A stretch of 64,000 nucleotides of DNA from AC-38 sp033856025 (GTDB lineage: Bacteria > Actinomycetota > Thermoleophilia > Solirubrobacterales > Solirubrobacteraceae), in assembly GCA_033856025.1 (NCBI GenBank), contig JAWVFQ010000029.1:62001-126000 (forward strand), in the 5' to 3' direction. Positions 1 through 7,864 of this stretch are shown one piece after another. Position 1 is the first letter of the stretch, and every line of letters begins with the position of its first letter. A program made the position numbers and the translations under genes. The notes beneath the pieces are model-generated. The model was not told where the DNA came from and searched no databases. It saw only the letters and a list, made by a program, of their open reading frames with translations.

Positions 1-738
1 CCGGCGGCCACCTCGCGACCACCCTACGAGCCCTCGGTGCAGGACACCGTCCTGGGGAAGGACGTCGGCGGCGGCGCCGCCTCGCTCGCGCCCGACGCCC
101 CCTTCGTCGACTGGCGGGGCGGGATCGGCAGCTACCTCCTGGGCTCGATCAACGCGCACATGCCCACGTGGGTGCAGGAGCTGCCCGACCCGCTGACGCT
201 GACCGGCATCGTCGTGGGCGGCGGGCTGACGATCGAGACGCTCTCGGTGCACGGCTTCTCCACGCTCGTGGTGGCTCCGGTCACCGCCGTCTCCGCGACC
301 GGCCTGCACGTCCACGGCTCCAGTGCCGACATCGCGTGCGCGGCGACCATCTCCTACCAGGGCGGCGCGGCGCAGCCCATGTCGGCGGACCTCGACGCGG
401 TCACGATCGACTCCGCGGCACAGATGGTCACGCCGGTCGCCGTGCCAGGCCAGGATCCCGCGCAGTGGTACGTCCCGTACGTCGGCCCGCTGCCCTACTC
501 CTACGCCACGGCGCCCTACGCGACCACGTCGCTCATCAGCCACGCGAGCATCGCCACGACGGCGCTCGTCATCGGCACGATCACGGTCGACGTCGGCAAT
601 CCCACGGAGGACTGGTTACTCGACCTCCTGCTGGCCGCGTTCAAGTCGACGCTCGAGGGCGACGTGGCCACGGCGCTGGAGAGCGAGGTCAACGCGCTGT
701 TGACGTCCGTCTACTCCGGGGCCCGGCGCGTCGCCTGA
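1..738 (+). CDS. Hypothetical protein, 5' end outside the window
   Basis: The frame is open from the first base, so the protein starts upstream; the first usable start inside is GTG at 37. About 245 residues are visible. I do not recognise a family. The visible part is rich in Ala, Val, Thr and Ser with alternating hydrophobic residues and a single Cys, which suggests extended beta structure, and ends in a helix-like tail (LLDLLLAAFKSTLEGD). The alternating pattern is loosely like extracellular lipid-binding proteins, but that is a guess. It converges on the minus-strand gene ending at 759, with 20 bp between them. Confidence 0.6.
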   Translation, partial: PAATSRPPYEPSVQDTVLGKDVGGGAASLAPDAPFVDWRGGIGSYLLGSINAHMPTWVQELPDPLTLTGIVVGGGLTIETLSVHGFSTLVVAPVTAVSATGLHVHGSSADIACAATISYQGGAAQPMSADLDAVTIDSAAQMVTPVAVPGQDPAQWYVPYVGPLPYSYATAPYATTSLISHASIATTALVIGTITVDVGNPTEDWLLDLLLAAFKSTLEGDVATALESEVNALLTSVYSGARRVA

Positions 739-758
739 CCCGCGCGCCGGGTTGACGA

Positions 759-1364
759 TCATCGGCGCAGCGCGACCGCCTCGATCTGCCGCATCAGCGC
801 CGGGTAGACGATCAGGTGGCGGAAGGGCCTGATGAGCGCCATGTACGCGTGTCCGAGCGGACCGCGGGGCTTGACGTAGACGGCCATCTGCGCGCGGTGG
901 CGGCCCGCGCCCTCCTCGACCCAGGCCAGGTGCATCACGCCGTGCACGGTCCGGTTGGAGATCTCCGCGGCGAACTCGTCGTGGGTGAGGTAGAGCGGTG
1001 AGACCGGGACGGAGCCGAAGTCGACGTCCGCGGCCGAGGCCCGCAGGTCGTCGGGCAGCCGGCCGGCCAGGGAAGTCTCGTCCGTGCCGGGGATGGGCAG
1101 GTCGCCCGGGGCCTCGTTCGCGTCGCCGGAGATCCGGCCCAGGTCGAACCACTGGCCCAGGAGGTCGCGCAGTCGCCACAGGGCGCGGGCCGCCCGCGAG
1201 TCCGAGGCGGCGGGGTCGAGGGAGGTCAGCCGCTCGAGCAGCTCGGGGAAGTCCTCGGCGCCGCCGTGCACCGGGAGGGCCCAGACGTCCTCCAGCGTGA
1301 AGTCGGCCACGATCTCGTGGATGCGCCAGGGACGCGACCGGTGCGCCGAGCTCGAGATCCTCAT
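759..1364 (-). CDS. DUF2867 family protein
   Basis: This 201-residue protein has the C-terminal features I associate with DUF2867: a hydrophobic segment rich in Phe and Tyr, with KPRGPLGHAYMALIRPF followed by RHLIVYPALMRQ near the end. Family members occur alone or fused to NAD(P)-binding domains and have no established activity. The ATG at 1364 overlaps the TGA of the upstream oxidoreductase gene by four bases (ATGA), so the two are translationally coupled and probably act together. There is no signal peptide. The long in-frame extension upstream of this ATG lies inside the neighbouring gene and is not used. The function is unknown; family assignment is moderately sure. Confidence 0.75.
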   Translation of the reverse strand: MRISSSAHRSRPWRIHEIVADFTLEDVWALPVHGGAEDFPELLERLTSLDPAASDSRAARALWRLRDLLGQWFDLGRISGDANEAPGDLPIPGTDETSLAGRLPDDLRASAADVDFGSVPVSPLYLTHDEFAAEISNRTVHGVMHLAWVEEGAGRHRAQMAVYVKPRGPLGHAYMALIRPFRHLIVYPALMRQIEAVALRR

Positions 1365-2128
1365 TCGGAGCCCTCGCGGCTGACCATGACGGCGCCCAGC
1401 ACCGGCAGGACGATCCTGCGGTACACGAAGCGCACCGACCAGGCCGGCAGCCGCGCGTGGCGCTCCTCGTGGGCCACCCGCGCGCGCGGGTGCGGGGCCA
1501 CGACCGACAGGCCGAAGGCGCGCAGCGACGACGGGTGCCAGGCGCCCGTGGGCTCGCGCGTGTGCAGATCGACGCGGCACAGGTGCTTCGTGTTCATGTA
1601 GCCGTACTGCTTCGGGCTGACGAGCCGCGCCGGAGCGCCGTGGTCGCCGGACAGCGGCGCGCCGTCCAGGCGGTCGGCGACGAGGACGTCGTCCGCCAGC
1701 GCGTCCTGGAGGGTCAGCGTCGAGCGGTAGCCGTCCAGGCCCGTGAGGACCAGGTGGGTGATCTCGCCCCGCGGCCGGGCCCGCGGCAGGATCGTCTCCT
1801 CCCAGAGCGTGCGGAAGGGCACGCCCTCCCAGCGCAGGTCGCGGACGCTCCAGCCGGCCACGCAGTGGAAGTCGGCGACCAGGGTGCGCCGCGGCATCTC
1901 CTCCAGGTCCGACAGCGCCAGGTCCAGGGGCGCCTCCACGGCGCCGCCGACCTCGAGGCTCGGCCGCTCCGGGACGTCGGGCGGCGGGTCGGCGAAGTGG
2001 ACGCCGAAGCGGGGGAACGTGCGCGCCACGCCCTGCCCGGGCGGCAGTCCCTCGGCGCCCGGCCCGCCGTGCGCCCAGACGTCGCGGGCGGCCCCGAGGA
2101 GTCGTCCCGCAGTCGCCTGTCCGCGCAT
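1361..2128 (-). CDS. Molybdopterin-dependent oxidoreductase (sulfite oxidase fold)
   Basis: A 255-residue protein of the sulfite oxidase/YedY molybdopterin family. The motif FHCVAGWSVRDLRWEGV around residues 90-107 contains the Cys that ligates molybdenum in this family. RLVSPKQYGYMNTKHL further on fits the cofactor-binding region. No twin-arginine signal is visible, so a cytoplasmic location is likelier than for YedY. ATG at 2128 is chosen; an in-frame ATG at 2143 adds five residues but lies within a dyad that probably binds the divergent TetR. The substrate is unknown. The stop overlaps the start of the DUF2867 gene, making a two-gene operon divergent from the TetR gene at 2146, which probably controls it. 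Confidence 0.85.
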   Translation of the reverse strand: MRGQATAGRLLGAARDVWAHGGPGAEGLPPGQGVARTFPRFGVHFADPPPDVPERPSLEVGGAVEAPLDLALSDLEEMPRRTLVADFHCVAGWSVRDLRWEGVPFRTLWEETILPRARPRGEITHLVLTGLDGYRSTLTLQDALADDVLVADRLDGAPLSGDHGAPARLVSPKQYGYMNTKHLCRVDLHTREPTGAWHPSSLRAFGLSVVAPHPRARVAHEERHARLPAWSVRFVYRRIVLPVLGAVMVSREGSE

Positions 2129-2138
2129 GCCGCTAGCA

Positions 2139-2158
2139 TACATACATGCACGTATCTA
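2139..2158. promoter_or_regulatory. Dyad overlapping divergent starts, probable TetR operator
   Basis: A 20-bp imperfect palindrome whose core, 2142-2155, reads ATACATGCACGTAT with one mismatched pair; the outer TA/TA pair also matches. It covers the ATG of the TetR gene (2146) and lies just upstream of the oxidoreductase start. Position and symmetry fit an autoregulatory TetR site acting on both divergent genes. Confidence 0.55.
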
Positions 2159-2754
2159 AGGTGCGGTTGACCCAGGAGGAGCGACGGGCCCGGACTCGCG
2201 ACGCCCTGCTGGAGTCCGCGGCCCGCGGCATCTCGCGCCACGGGTACGGCAACCTCGTCCTGGAGAAGGTGGCCGCCGACGCCGGCTACACGCGCGGCGC
2301 GATCTACCACCTGTTCCGGGACAAGGAGGACCTGGCGCTGGCCACGCTGGCCTGGGTGAGCCAGACGTGGATCGAGGAGGTCGGCCGTCTCGTCGGCGAC
2401 GAGACGGACCCCGTGTCCGAGCTGCTCGCGCTGGCCCGCGGCCACGCCATCTACTGCCGGCGCGACATCGCGCGCGTGCGGATGATGGTCGCCGCCGAGC
2501 TGGCGGGCCAGGACCACCCGGTCGGACGGGCGGTCGAGCGGACGCTGGACACCTTCATCGAGCGCTGCTCACGGCTGATCGCGGCGGCTCGCCAGGCCGG
2601 AGCCCTCACGCCGGGGCCGCCCCCCAGGACCCTCGCACGCGCCTACTTCGGCGCGCTGGAGGGCCTGGTGATCCAGCTCGAGGGCCAGGCTCCGCACGAC
2701 GAGCTCCTGGCCGAGCGCGCGGCGCGCGGCGTGCTCGGCGTCGCGCCGGCCTGA
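2146..2754 (+). CDS. TetR/AcrR family transcriptional regulator
   Basis: A 202-residue regulator. The N-terminal helix-turn-helix, about residues 10-57, contains the family pattern VAADAGYTRGAIYHLFRDKEDL. The C-terminal two thirds are an alpha-helical ligand-binding domain ending in LEGLVIQLEG. It is divergent from the molybdopterin oxidoreductase/DUF2867 pair and a palindrome overlaps its own start, so repression of itself and that pair is the simplest model. ATG 2146 is used; GTG at 2161 is an alternative that would place the operator upstream of the coding sequence. The ligand is unknown. Confidence 0.9.
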   Translation: MHVSKVRLTQEERRARTRDALLESAARGISRHGYGNLVLEKVAADAGYTRGAIYHLFRDKEDLALATLAWVSQTWIEEVGRLVGDETDPVSELLALARGHAIYCRRDIARVRMMVAAELAGQDHPVGRAVERTLDTFIERCSRLIAAARQAGALTPGPPPRTLARAYFGALEGLVIQLEGQAPHDELLAERAARGVLGVAPA

Positions 2755-2766
2755 TAACTACACGCG

Positions 2767-3918
2767 ATCGCCGCGCGCATCCTCATCCTGTCGGCCGCCA
2801 TCGGCGAGGGCCACGACCTGCCGGCGCGCGTGCTCGCCGCCGAGCTGGCCGCCCTGGGCCCGGACGTCGAGGCGCGCGTCGAGGACGGGCTGGCCATCAT
2901 GGGCTGGCCGCTCAGCTCCATCGCCGCGCGCGGCTCGACGTTCGACTCGGAGTGGGGCAACCGGGCGTACGAGGTCGAGTACTGGCTGCTCAGCCGCTTC
3001 GGGCCCACGCGGCGCTTCGCGGGCCGCGCGCTGTACTGGCGCGGCGGACGCCGGCTGCTGCGGGCGATCGCCGACTACCGCGCGGACGCGGTCGTCTCCA
3101 CCTATCCCGGGACCAGTGAGGTCCTGGGCCGCCTGCGCGCGCGCGGACGCCTGCCCGTGCCCGCGGTGTCGGCGATCACCGACCTCGCCGCGCTGCGCTT
3201 CTGGGCGCACCCGGGCCTCGACGTCCACCTGATCACCCACCCCGAGTCGGCGGAGGAGGTCCGCCGGATCGCGCCGGGCACCGACGTCGTCGCGGTGTGC
3301 GGCCTGAACTCCAAGCAGTTCCTCGTGCCGCGCGACCGTGACGAGGCGCGCCGCGACCTGGACCTCCCCGCGGACGCGCCGGTCGTCGTCGTCTCGGGCG
3401 GGGGGTGGGCGGTGGGCGATATGGAGGGCGCGATCGAGACCGCGCTGGCGCGGGAGGGCGCGACCGTCGTGGCCCTGTGCGGGCGCAACGAGGCCGTCCA
3501 GCAACGACTCGAGGCGCGCTTCGCGGACGAGCCGCGGGTCCGCGTCATGGGCTTCACCGACCGGATGGGAGACCTGCTGGCGGCGGCCGACGCGCTGATC
3601 CACTCCACCGCCGGCCTGACCGTCCTCGAGGCGATCGTCCGCGGCTGTCCGGTCATCTCCTACGGATGGGGGCGGGGCCACATCCGGGCGAACAACGTCG
3701 CGTTCAGCCGCCACGGCCTGGCCGAGGTGGCGTCCACCCGGCCCGAGCTCGCCGCCGCCCTGGAGCGGGCGCTGGCCCGGCGCGCCGAGCCCGACCTGTC
3801 ATTCGCCGAGCTGCCCTCGGCGGCCTCGGTCGTCCTTGCCCGCATCGGGCGCGATCAGGTCCGCGACGGCGGAGGAGGCGGCGAGCGCGACGGTCCCGGC
3901 GGCGACGAGCGCCAGTGA
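2767..3918 (+). CDS. MGDG synthase-like glycosyltransferase (GT28 type)
   Basis: A UDP-sugar glycosyltransferase related to monogalactosyldiacylglycerol synthases and MurG. The N-terminal Rossmann strand, ILILSAAIGEGHDLPARVL, is encoded from 2779 on. The donor-binding half has VVVVSGGGWAVGDMEGAI, then GFTDRMGDLLAAADALIHSTAGLTVLEA in short segments, and VISYGWGRGHIRANN. The first usual start, GTG 2830, would delete the first strand; only ATC (2767) or CTG (2788) is available upstream after the stop at 2755, so an unusual start or a mutated ATG is inferred. The last 30 or so residues (Gly/Arg/Asp-rich) overlap the convergent DMT gene by 120 bp. It probably acts at the membrane on a lipid acceptor. 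It begins just after the TetR gene. Confidence 0.8.
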   Translation: MAARILILSAAIGEGHDLPARVLAAELAALGPDVEARVEDGLAIMGWPLSSIAARGSTFDSEWGNRAYEVEYWLLSRFGPTRRFAGRALYWRGGRRLLRAIADYRADAVVSTYPGTSEVLGRLRARGRLPVPAVSAITDLAALRFWAHPGLDVHLITHPESAEEVRRIAPGTDVVAVCGLNSKQFLVPRDRDEARRDLDLPADAPVVVVSGGGWAVGDMEGAIETALAREGATVVALCGRNEAVQQRLEARFADEPRVRVMGFTDRMGDLLAAADALIHSTAGLTVLEAIVRGCPVISYGWGRGHIRANNVAFSRHGLAEVASTRPELAAALERALARRAEPDLSFAELPSAASVVLARIGRDQVRDGGGGGERDGPGGDERQ

Positions 3919-4701
3919 CGCGGCGATCAGCCCGCCGTGCAGGGGCGTCGCGCTCCAGGACTCGCCCACGACCAGGGGCGCCAGGATCACCGGCACGGTG
4001 ACCTGGATCACCAGCACCAGCGGCGCCACCCGGGTGGCGGGCAGGCGCTGGAGCGCCGTCGTCTCGCTGAGCAGCCCGAAGAGGATGGCCACGCCGGTCC
4101 CGGCCGCCCAGGCCAGGGCGACCAGCGGCCGCCCGCCCGCGAGGTCGTCCGAGACCAGCTTCGCGCTGACGGCCGCGCCCGCGTCCGCCGCGCCCGCGGC
4201 GGCCACCAGCAGCCAGGCGCCCCGTCCCCGGCCGGCCCGCAGGACGTAGGGCGCCAGCGCGATGGCGCCGAGGACCATGAAGGTCGCGACCAGGGCGGTT
4301 GAGCCGGCGACGGCGTCCACGCGGGCCGGGGCGGCGACCGCGATGCCCGCCACTCCGGCCACGATCGCGGCGGCGGCGGCGACGTCGCGCGACGTGACCC
4401 GCTCGCCGAGCAGCCGGACGCCGAGGTAGAGCAGCAGGATCAGGCCGGAGGCGATCGCCGGCTGCACGAGCGTCAGGGGCGCCAGCCCCAGCGCGAGCAC
4501 CTGCAGGAGCCAGCCGCCCACGCCCAGCGCGATCGCGGCGGCCCAGCGCGGGCGCCGCGCCAGCGTCACCAGCAGCGACGGCCGCAGCCCGTGGCCGCGG
4601 TCCACGGCGCGCGCCTCCAGCGCCTGCATGGCGTAGGACGTCTCGTAGCACGCGGCCGCCACCAGGGCCACGGCGAATCCCAGCGCCACGTCGGAGCTCA
4701 T
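3799..4701 (-). CDS. DMT-superfamily (EamA-like) membrane transporter
   Basis: A 300-residue polytopic membrane protein with about nine or ten hydrophobic segments, organised as two repeats as in the drug/metabolite transporter superfamily. Typical pieces are LALGLAPLTLVQPAIASGL in the first half and LLSETTALQRLPATRVAP in the second, the latter like EamA and NIPA-type carriers. The substrate cannot be read from the sequence. ATG 4701 is used; ATG 4713 is possible. The gene is divergent from the deacetylase that starts at 4720, with about 18 bp between the starts, so promoters must lie within the neighbouring coding sequence. Its 3' end overlaps the convergent glycosyltransferase. Confidence 0.85.
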   Translation of the reverse strand: MSSDVALGFAVALVAAACYETSYAMQALEARAVDRGHGLRPSLLVTLARRPRWAAAIALGVGGWLLQVLALGLAPLTLVQPAIASGLILLLYLGVRLLGERVTSRDVAAAAAIVAGVAGIAVAAPARVDAVAGSTALVATFMVLGAIALAPYVLRAGRGRGAWLLVAAAGAADAGAAVSAKLVSDDLAGGRPLVALAWAAGTGVAILFGLLSETTALQRLPATRVAPLVLVIQVTVPVILAPLVVGESWSATPLHGGLIAASLALVAAGTVALAASSAVADLIAPDAGKDDRGRRGQLGE

Positions 4702-4719
4702 GGCTGGCACCATGGCGGG

Positions 4720-5412
4720 ATGCGCGGCCTACTCGTCGCCGCGGGCGCGGGCGCCGCGGCATGGAGCGCGCCGGCCCTCGCGCCGCTCATCCCCTCATGG
4801 TGTGACGCGCTCGGGGTGACGCGCCGGCGGGACGCCTCGGACGGCGCCGTCGCGCTGACCTTCGACGACGGGCCGCATCCCCAGGGCACCCCGGCGGTGC
4901 TGGAGGAGCTCGATCGCGCCGGCGCCCGCGCGACCTTCTTCATGGTCGGCGAGCAGGTGCGCCGCTACCCCGCCGTGGCGGCCCAGGTGGCGGGGGCCGG
5001 CCACGGCATCGCGCTGCACGGTGAGCGCCACCGCAACCTCCTGCGCCTGCCTCCGAGGGCTCTGGACGCCGACCTGCAGCGCGGCGCCGCGACGCTGACC
5101 GAGGCGACCGGCCGCGAGCTCTCCCTGTACCGGCCCCCGTACGGGATCTTCAGCCCGGTCGGCCCCGCGCTCGCGCGGCGTCGCGGGCTGGAGCCGACCC
5201 TGTGGTCTCGCTGGGGACGCGACTGGAGCGCCCGGGCGACGCCCGCCTCGATCGCGGCCAAGGTGACGGAGGACCTGGGCGCGGGCGACGTGCTGCTGCT
5301 CCATGACGCGGACTTCTACAGCGCCGAGGGGTGTTGGCGGCGCACCGTGGAGGCGCTGCCGCGCGTCCTGGAGGCGATCGCGGCGCGCGGCCTGCGCGCG
5401 GTCGCGCTCTGA
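4720..5412 (+). CDS. Polysaccharide deacetylase (CE4, NodB homology domain)
   Basis: A 230-residue carbohydrate esterase family 4 protein. It has motif 1 TFDDGPHP with the catalytic base and metal Asp, the metal-binding HxxxH of motif 2 in LHGERH, motif 3 RPPYG, and a LLLHD motif near the C-terminus. The N-terminus (MRGLLVAAGAGAAAWSAPAL) is a hydrophobic anchor or signal sequence, so it acts outside the membrane, probably removing N-acetyl groups from peptidoglycan or exopolysaccharide. The neighbouring glycosyltransferase and sugar-modification genes agree with a role in the cell envelope. The deacylated substrate is not identifiable. Confidence 0.9.
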   Translation: MRGLLVAAGAGAAAWSAPALAPLIPSWCDALGVTRRRDASDGAVALTFDDGPHPQGTPAVLEELDRAGARATFFMVGEQVRRYPAVAAQVAGAGHGIALHGERHRNLLRLPPRALDADLQRGAATLTEATGRELSLYRPPYGIFSPVGPALARRRGLEPTLWSRWGRDWSARATPASIAAKVTEDLGAGDVLLLHDADFYSAEGCWRRTVEALPRVLEAIAARGLRAVAL

Positions 5413-5419
5413 GCGCGCG

Positions 5420-6799
5420 TCAGCTGCCCGAGGTGGACGCGCGCTCTTCCCAGCGACCCCGCCCGATGCGCCGGCTGGCCGCGGCGGTGGCGGCGCCGAG
5501 CCCGGCCCCCAGCGTGCTGAACACGAGCCGGTCGAGGTCGGAGCTGACCAGCCGGAACGAGTCCCAGGACGTCTGCAGGACCACGGCCACGATCGCCCCG
5601 ACCACCAACCAGCCCAGCCGTGCCGCGCCGAATGTGGCCTGGGGCCGGTCGACGTCGGAGGACAGCGCCAGGTAGAGGACCAGCCCAAGCAGGCTGGTGA
5701 CCGCCACGGTGCGCAGGTTGTCGCCGGCGGTCCCCATCAGGTGCAGGGTCTCGAAGAGCAGCGCCAGCACGGCCGAGGCGCCGGCCAGCGGGGCGGCGCG
5801 AGCCACGCCGCGAGCCAGGCCGCGCAGCGTCTCGGGCACACCGGCGGGCGCGGTCCGGGCCGGGACGCGAGCCGGGGCGGCGGCCGCCGCGCGGTCCGCG
5901 TCGGCCCGGTGCCAGTCGACGTAGCGCCTCACGCCCTCCGAGAAGGGAGTGGCGGCGTTCCAGCCGAGCTCGCCGGCCGCCCGTTGGGCCGAGACCTCCA
6001 CGCCGCGGAAGTCGGCGTTGCGCGCGGGCACCGACACGATCTCCGCGCCGCCGACCGCCTCGCGCACGTTCTCCGCGACCTCGCGGATGGTCACGTCCTC
6101 GGTGCCGACGAGGTTGAAGACGCGGTTGGCCGCCTGGGGGGCCAGCGCGCTGACGACGCCCTCGGCCAGGTCCTCCACGTAGACGAAGCGCCGCGACTGG
6201 CCGCCGCTCCCGGCGATGGTGAGGGGCTCGCCGGCCAGCGCCTTGTTGACGAACGTCGGGACCACCGCGGCCGGCCGGGCGCGCGGGCCGTAGGGGATCC
6301 CGAAGCGCAGGATCGTGTACTCCAGGCCGTAGAGCTCGGCGAAGGAATGGCAGTACAGCTCGCCCGCCAGCTTCGTGGCCGTGTAGAGATGGGCCGGCGG
6401 AGGCAGCGGCGTCTCCTCGTCGACCAGGGGCGCCTCGACGTCGGAGTAGACCCAGATGGTCGACGCGTAGAGCACGCGGCGCACGCCCGCCCCGCGCGCG
6501 GCGTCGAGGACGTTGAGGGTGCCGCGGACGTTGGCGCTCTCCGCCGGGCCGGGATGCTGGGCCACCGCGTCCGCGTCCGCCATGGCCGCGAGGTGCATGA
6601 CGGCGTGGCACCCGTGCATCGCGACGCGCAGCCCCTCGACGTCGAGCAGGTCCCCGACCACGGACTCCACGTCGGACGGCTCGTGGTAGGGGGAGGGGAC
6701 GAGGTCGAAGATGCGCGGCCGGTGCCCGCGCTCGCGGAGCCGGTCGACGACATGGGAGCCGATGAAGCCCGCCCCGCCGGTGACAAGGACCTTCTTCAT
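5420..6799 (-). CDS. NAD-dependent sugar epimerase/dehydratase fused to a C-terminal membrane domain
   Basis: A 459-residue protein. Residues 1-310 are an extended SDR enzyme: NAD-binding TGGAGFIGS at 7-15, LAAMADADAVAQHP, and the catalytic YTATK pair in HLYTATKLAGELY. It probably epimerises or dehydrates an NDP-sugar. An Ala/Pro/Arg linker follows, then about four hydrophobic segments (for example LAGASAVLALLFETLHLMG and LGWLVVGAIVAVVLQTSW) that free-standing epimerases lack. The ATG at 6799 overlaps the TGA of the aminotransferase by four bases, so both are made together and probably act on the same nucleotide sugar, with this enzyme held at the membrane. Confidence 0.88.
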   Translation of the reverse strand: MKKVLVTGGAGFIGSHVVDRLRERGHRPRIFDLVPSPYHEPSDVESVVGDLLDVEGLRVAMHGCHAVMHLAAMADADAVAQHPGPAESANVRGTLNVLDAARGAGVRRVLYASTIWVYSDVEAPLVDEETPLPPPAHLYTATKLAGELYCHSFAELYGLEYTILRFGIPYGPRARPAAVVPTFVNKALAGEPLTIAGSGGQSRRFVYVEDLAEGVVSALAPQAANRVFNLVGTEDVTIREVAENVREAVGGAEIVSVPARNADFRGVEVSAQRAAGELGWNAATPFSEGVRRYVDWHRADADRAAAAAPARVPARTAPAGVPETLRGLARGVARAAPLAGASAVLALLFETLHLMGTAGDNLRTVAVTSLLGLVLYLALSSDVDRPQATFGAARLGWLVVGAIVAVVLQTSWDSFRLVSSDLDRLVFSTLGAGLGAATAAASRRIGRGRWEERASTSGS

Positions 6800-7791
6800 G
6801 CCCCCGGACGGTAGTAGAGCGGGACGCACCAGTGGTTCTCGGCCACCCAGTCGGAGTTGGGAAGGTGCTCGCCCGTGCGCATGAGCCGGTGGCAGGGCAC
6901 GTCGTAGACCTTCCCGGTCGAGCGCTCGATGGGCGAGAAGACGATGTACTTGTACAGGCCCGAGGTCATCCCGTCGGGAAGCTCCAGCCGCGCGGGATGC
7001 TGGGCGTCCAGCACGTCGCGGGCGACGTCGTTCTTCCACCGCACGATCTCCTCGAGTCGCTCGATCTGCACGAGCCCCAGCGCGGCCGTGAACTCGCTCA
7101 TGCGGTGATTGCTCCCAGCGATCAGGTGGTCCGGCTTGCCGTAGTTGCGAAACGCGCGTGTGAACTCGATCAGGTCGGGATGTCGCGACACCACGATGCC
7201 GCCCTCGCCGGTCGAGATGGTCTTCGTGGCGTAGAGGGAGTAGACGCCGGCGTCGCCCCAGCTGCCCGGCCTGCGCCCGTTCCACTCGGCGCCGTGCGCG
7301 TGGGCGCAGTCCTCGATCAGGAAGATGTCGTGGTCGCGACAGTAGGCGGCGATCCGCTCGACGTCGAAGGCGAGATGGCCGCCGATGTGCACGAGCCAGG
7401 CGGCCCGGGGCCGGTGGCGCTCGGCCTTGGCCTCGAAGTCTTCGAAGGACATGCACAGGTCCTCGCGGTTGCAATCCACGAAGACGACGTCGGCTCCCGC
7501 CTGGCGCGTGGCCAGCGGCGTGGCGGCGAACGTGTTGGACGGGCACAGCACCGTCTCGCCGCGGACCCCCGCGAACTCCAGCGCGGCCAGGGCGCCCCCG
7601 CTCCAGCCCGAGACGGCCAGCGCCTCGAGGCCGTTCCAGCCCTCCCAGGCGCGCTCGAACCGGCCCAGCATCTCGCCCTCCGTCCACTGCTGGGAGTCCA
7701 GGACCTCCTCCCAGAGGCCGAGCAGGCGCTCGCGATCGCGCCCGTCGAAGCCGATGGCGAAGCGCCCGATGTCGGGTGGAGAGCCTGGCAT
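6796..7791 (-). CDS. DegT/DnrJ/EryC1-family sugar aminotransferase
   Basis: A 331-residue PLP enzyme of the sugar aminotransferase family. VLCPSNTFAATPLA, FLIEDCAHAHGAEWNG (with the Asp that contacts the PLP ring nitrogen) and YSLYATKTISTGEGG with the internal-aldimine Lys are all present, followed by FRNYGK. These enzymes convert a keto group on an NDP-sugar to an amine, usually with glutamate as donor. It is somewhat shorter than the usual 370 or so residues. ATG 7791 is used because the protein begins well there. It is first in the two-gene operon with the epimerase (ATGA overlap), which suggests synthesis of an amino sugar for surface glycans. Confidence 0.88.
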   Translation of the reverse strand: MPGSPPDIGRFAIGFDGRDRERLLGLWEEVLDSQQWTEGEMLGRFERAWEGWNGLEALAVSGWSGGALAALEFAGVRGETVLCPSNTFAATPLATRQAGADVVFVDCNREDLCMSFEDFEAKAERHRPRAAWLVHIGGHLAFDVERIAAYCRDHDIFLIEDCAHAHGAEWNGRRPGSWGDAGVYSLYATKTISTGEGGIVVSRHPDLIEFTRAFRNYGKPDHLIAGSNHRMSEFTAALGLVQIERLEEIVRWKNDVARDVLDAQHPARLELPDGMTSGLYKYIVFSPIERSTGKVYDVPCHRLMRTGEHLPNSDWVAENHWCVPLYYRPGA

Positions 7792-7864
7792 CGAAGGTCG
7801 CCTCACTCGGAGTCGGACAGTACCAACGGATGCGGCCCCGTCGGGCCGCCGGACGGGCCCGGGC

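Noticed and set aside
5420..7687. Longer protein joining the epimerase and aminotransferase regions in one frame
   Set aside because: The region upstream of ATG 6799 is the aminotransferase gene in another frame; the Rossmann motif begins right at ATG 6799.
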